Of a stretch of 64,000 nt of DNA, positions 1-64,000 are shown piece after piece. The stretch's first letter is position 1; every line of letters begins with the position of its first letter. Both the position numbers and the translations under genes were made by a program. The stretch comes from Beroe forskalii (taxonomy: Eukaryota > Ctenophora > Nuda > Beroida > Beroidae). The notes under the pieces are model-generated. The model did not search any database. It was not told the DNA's origin and saw only the letters and a list, made by a program, of their open reading frames with translations. The stretch spans positions 1 through 64,000 of the forward strand of contig WFMF01000544.1 of the NCBI GenBank assembly GCA_011033025.1, in the 5' to 3' direction.

Positions 1-250
1 TTTTTAATTTTTTATTCTTTTAGAAACTTCATGCTTTTTAAAAAATTTAAAACTCCGGGGAATTTGGATTTTAAAAAAACAAAAAATTTCCCTTTAAAAT
101 TTACTAATTCAATTAGTTTTAACTTTAAAACTTTTTTTTTAAAAGTTTTCCAATTTCAAAAGAAACTTTTTTCAAAAAAAATAAAAAAATTTAAAAAGCT
201 ACTTTTTTTTCCAAGGAATGTTCAGTTGGCAAAAAAAGCTTTTGTTCATA
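1..250. repeat. AT-rich low-complexity sequence
   Basis: Runs of A and T dominate these bases. The 75-codon plus-strand frame here encodes mostly K, F, L and N and is a composition artefact. It is probably the intron before the terminal exon that follows. Confidence 0.6.
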
Positions 251-272
251 ATTGTTAAAAAATTGTCAACAG

Positions 273-530
273 CCAATTGGTTCACATCCAAATATGGAAA
301 CAAAATTGATTGAATTAAATGATGAATCATTAACAATTGATGTCACTGAAATGGATTCCTATGCTATGCATTCTCTTTTAACACATATTATGTTTGTACA
401 TGGGTTGATTGAATATAGGATCAAGAAAGATGCACAACTCACTGTTGGGAATCTGCGAAAAGTACAGTCAATTGTTCATCATTATCAATCCCCAATTCAA
501 TCAATCATACACAATATCTGTAATCGGTAG
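273..530 (+). CDS. Terminal exon of an unrecognised plus-strand gene
   Basis: The exon follows a consensus acceptor (ttgtcaacag, ending at about 272). Its frame encodes about 85 residues with mixed, protein-like composition (METKLIELNDESLTIDV, then HIMFVHGLIEYRIKK) and ends at a stop at 528-530. AATAAA follows about 65 bases later. The rest of the gene lies left of the window. I do not recognise the family; helices are plausible but no motif is visible. The gene converges tail-to-tail with the minus-strand WDFY3-like gene, or lies inside its last intron if that gene continues leftward. Confidence 0.55.
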   Translation, partial: PIGSHPNMETKLIELNDESLTIDVTEMDSYAMHSLLTHIMFVHGLIEYRIKKDAQLTVGNLRKVQSIVHHYQSPIQSIIHNICNR

Positions 531-592
531 TTGTCTGAACTCCTTGGTTATAATGTATAAATGTATTATTTCTGATTCCAATACAAAACATC

Positions 593-598
593 AATAAA
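593..598 (+). terminator. Poly(A) signal AATAAA
   Basis: A canonical AATAAA hexamer stands 63 bases after the stop codon at 530. It fits the 3' end of the plus-strand gene whose last exon starts at about 273. Confidence 0.5.
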
Positions 599-599
599 T

Positions 600-1430
600 C
601 CTAGTATCTACTGTATAATCCTTAGTAAGCCATAACTAAAATGATGGAGAAGAACTCCATAATCTCATTATTATTAAAATTATAAAACATTTTATTATTT
701 TTCAATCCATAAACAAAGTTCAAAACTTCTTGCAAATTGCATGTGACAAAATCAACTTAAGTTTTGTAAAAATCAAACAGAAACGTGTATTATACTTAAC
801 GAAAATATTTTGAGTTGTTTGTTGTTTGAATATATAATCCAAAAGGTACTTAATCACTATAAGGAATTAGAAGCATATAAAATAGAATTCATGTATGTCA
901 GGTGTTCAAGGCTTGAGTAACATGACATCAATGGTATTACCTACGATAAGAGGTTGATATCATGTAGCCTCACATCCGTTAATAATCAGAATAATCAGGC
1001 AATGAATCGTTATTTTTAATACAACATCAGATCACTTGTCCTTGAAATTACTGAATCAACTATTCCCTTCATTGAATATATACTTATCAGGGATGGGACC
1101 TAACATGTTTTACCCAGTGCAAGTGTTACAGAACTAATAAAGATAAAATAACAATGGTGTCCTTGTGTTCATTCCGCTCCTTGTACGAAAGTATTTACCG
1201 AACACCCGCAATCCGCGCACCACCTTGCACCCACAATCATTTTATAAAATGAAGCTATTAATTAAATCTCAAATTACAATTTGAAATACTAAGAATCTCC
1301 AAGCAAAATCAAATGGCATATATATAACTTAGTTTTCAATCCAAACAAAGAACTTTTCAAGGAAACTTAACCATCCGAACAATTGTCAAATGTTGGTTAA
1401 TACAGATTGTGTCTCTCAACCCAAACCCAC
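600..1430. other. Non-coding interval at the 3' end of the WDFY3-like gene
   Basis: AT-rich sequence searched on the minus strand for a FYVE zinc finger (RHHCR and CxxC motifs); none was found. No convincing minus-strand AATAAA close to the stop at 1416 was found; an ATTAAA variant is present near 1013. The interval is either 3' UTR or the last intron. Confidence 0.5.
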
Positions 1431-62163
<60,733 letters not shown>

Positions 62164-62350
62164 CTGAGATGAAAGGCTTCCATGAGGGACAATGGAAATG
62201 GGGGAATTCAAATGGGGCATTTGGAAGGGGACAATTGAAAAGGGGGCAGCAGAATGTGGCAATCTGAGAAGTTTTGAAGTTTTGTTTAATATCTATGTTT
62301 CAAACATTTGGTTGATCGGATTCTGGTCTTGAAGTTCGTTAAATTTGGTA

Positions 62351-63396
62351 GTAGCCACGTAGCCAAATTTAAGGTCAGGGCAGGCACTGCCTCACCACAA
62401 CAAATCTTACAGTAACAAGGGCACCTCGTTATTGTAAGTCCCTTATTAACAACGATACCTCATTTAGCACCACAGTTATGTCAACATTGCCTTATTTACA
62501 ACGATACCTTATTGACATACATACATTTTGATACATTTTGAAGGGTTTACTAACAACAGTTGGGTAAGGTATAAACAACCATCTATTCACCTCCAGTCGA
62601 GTAACAACTGTACGTACCTTGTTTATAACTGTACGCACCTTGTTAACAACGGTACGTACCTTATTAAAAACGGTACTTTATTAACAACGGTACCTTATTA
62701 ACAACGGTACGTACCTCATTAACAACGGTACGTACTTTATTAACAACGGTACGTACTTTATTAACAACGGTACGTACTTTATTAACAACGGTACGTACCT
62801 CATTAACAACGATACGTGCCTTGCTAACAACGGTACGCACCTTGTTAACAACGGTACGCACATTGTTAACAACGGTACGCACCTTGTTAACAACGGTACG
62901 GACCTTATTAACAACGGTACCTTATTAACAACGGAACGTACTTTATTAACAACGGTACGTACTTTATTAACAACGGTACGTACTTTATTAACAACGGCAA
63001 GAAAAAACAACGGTAAACGTGCCTTGCTAAGAACGGTAACGCACCTTTATAATGTTGGTACGCACCGTGTTAATTAACGGTACGAACGACGACGTTAACA
63101 CATTCCACATACCAACTCCTTATTAACAACGGTACGTACCTTATTAACAACGGTAACTTATTGACAACGGTACCTTATTAACAACGGTACCTTATTAACA
63201 ACTGTACCTTATTAACAACTGTACCTTATTAACAACTGTACCTTATTGACAACGGTACCTTATTGACATGTGTGATCATGCCTGACTGGTCCTAACAAAT
63301 GTTACTGTTGAAATACGAAGTTTAAGAGGGAACTAGAGGTGAGGCAAGGACTCCTCCAGGTGAGGCTAAGCCTGCTCTGCCTCTGGCTACGTGGGC
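62351..63396. mobile_element. 1-kb element with inverted ends and internal satellite
   Basis: Left end agccacgtagcca...ggcaggcactgcctcacc and right end ggtgaggctaagcctgctct...tggctacgtggg are inverted about 38-bp termini. The inside is almost entirely the tandem array below. Non-autonomous; no transposase. Confidence 0.85.
62600..63265. repeat. Tandem array of cgtaccttattaacaacggta units
   Basis: About 32 units of 17-22 bp (ttattaacaacggtacgtac). The two long minus frames here (VRTVVNKV and PLLIKYV repeats) are repeat by-products. Confidence 0.96.
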
Positions 63397-63399
63397 GTC

Positions 63400-64000
63400 T
63401 GTTAGTCTCCTATAAACGCCTTGAGAAATTAGCGCTATGTTTGCAGATGCGTCACGTTTCAGCATGAAAAACCCTTTCAAATTTTTGATTTGAATTCGTG
63501 CTCAAATAACCGACGTTTTGGCGCCATCAATTCATCAATTAAAACTCTGACAATTACGTCGCACTTGATAGTCAATTACTTGATAAGCGTGACAAATGGA
63601 ATCATCCATTCTGACCACACAGCTGCCACATTTCCTTTGTATAAAAGCCAGTTGCGTGTGTAAATTTGTACAAAAGCTTCCTTGGTTTACAATAACGGAA
63701 ACGAAATTAAATGAAGATAAATGTGTGCGCGCGCGATTTAATTTGATTTGGATGAGTTTTGGAACGTCGGTGCAATTCGGAAATGGTGAAATTTCAAATT
63801 TTATCTTGAAAAAGTCGTCGCGCGCTACGCAAACCAAATGCACCACGTGAATTTTAGTTTCTGACGGCAGTTGGAAATGTGAATGAAGCGTTGCAATGCC
63901 ATTAAAAGTGTACAAGTCCATTAAATTCAGTAAAATAAAGGCAAAAGGGCGATAATAAGTCACAGTAAGGCGATTATTATCCCCAAAAAAAACAAGGAGT
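63400..64000. other. Right edge, intron of the WDFY3-like gene
   Basis: A 142-codon minus frame (63535-63963) overlaps an 84-codon plus frame; neither shows WDFY3 similarity or splice context I trust. gcgcgcg and poly-A tracts present. Confidence 0.4.

Noticed and set aside
1170-1250. Cys-rich minus-strand stretch (WCADCGCS) as a FYVE remnant
   Set aside because: Too short, wrong cysteine spacing, no RHHCR motif, and stops soon after.
62664-63010. Minus-strand frames of VRTVVNKV and PLLIKYV repeats
   Set aside because: By-product of the ttattaacaacggtacgtac array.
63535-63963. 142-codon minus-strand frame at the right edge
   Set aside because: No WDFY3 similarity; overlapped by a plus frame; no credible splice sites.

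Overview
This window looks like intron-rich nuclear DNA from an invertebrate animal, AT-rich and loaded with short foldback repeats. I cannot place the phylum. There are no bacterial operons, phage genes or CRISPR arrays. Almost every open frame of 60-90 codons is noise; the real coding sequence is in short exons bounded by GT-AG.

The window is dominated by one gene on the minus strand, from about 62.2 kb (5' side) to about 1.4 kb (3' side). I could chain about 55 exons by reading frame and splice phase. Their products follow the order of WDFY3/ALFY (blue cheese in flies), a giant PH-BEACH-WD40 autophagy scaffold: N-terminal armadillo-like helices (62.2-40.9 kb), a low-complexity insert (36.7-30.1 kb), a concanavalin-A-like domain (28.6-26.9 kb), a second helical region (23.0-13.0 kb), PH-BEACH and BEACH (12.6-6.0 kb) and WD40 repeats (4.5-1.4 kb). 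The start codon and first exons lie beyond the right edge. No FYVE finger was found at the 3' end, and there is no room for the human linker with the LC3-interacting motif.

A second gene, a six-exon rhodopsin-like receptor (47.8-53.8 kb, plus strand), lies inside one WDFY3 intron on the opposite strand. At the left edge (about 273-600) sits the last exon and poly(A) signal of an unrecognised plus-strand gene.

The most striking structural signal is that many exon-intron junctions, in both genes and on both strands, lie inside local direct duplications that copy the exon edge together with its splice site. These occur at about 2.6, 2.75, 3.75, 4.47, 5.9, 9.5, 15.6, 19.0, 30.1, 41.0, 47.6, 48.0, 49.6, 50.2 and 58.95 kb. 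At 19 kb an exon start with its acceptor is repeated four times at 107-bp spacing. At 5.9 kb an exon end with its donor is repeated four times and the frame stays open through the copies.

The introns also carry tandem arrays, a non-autonomous hAT element with intact 8-bp target duplication, several giant hairpins, a tRNA-derived SINE, and three dispersed palindrome families, one built on CCAAT boxes and one on TGACGTCA. Coding frame breaks at 13.35 kb and 53.55 kb (possibly also 17.85 kb) and odd splice sites at 4.46 and 9.66/10.17 kb could be assembly errors or real lesions.
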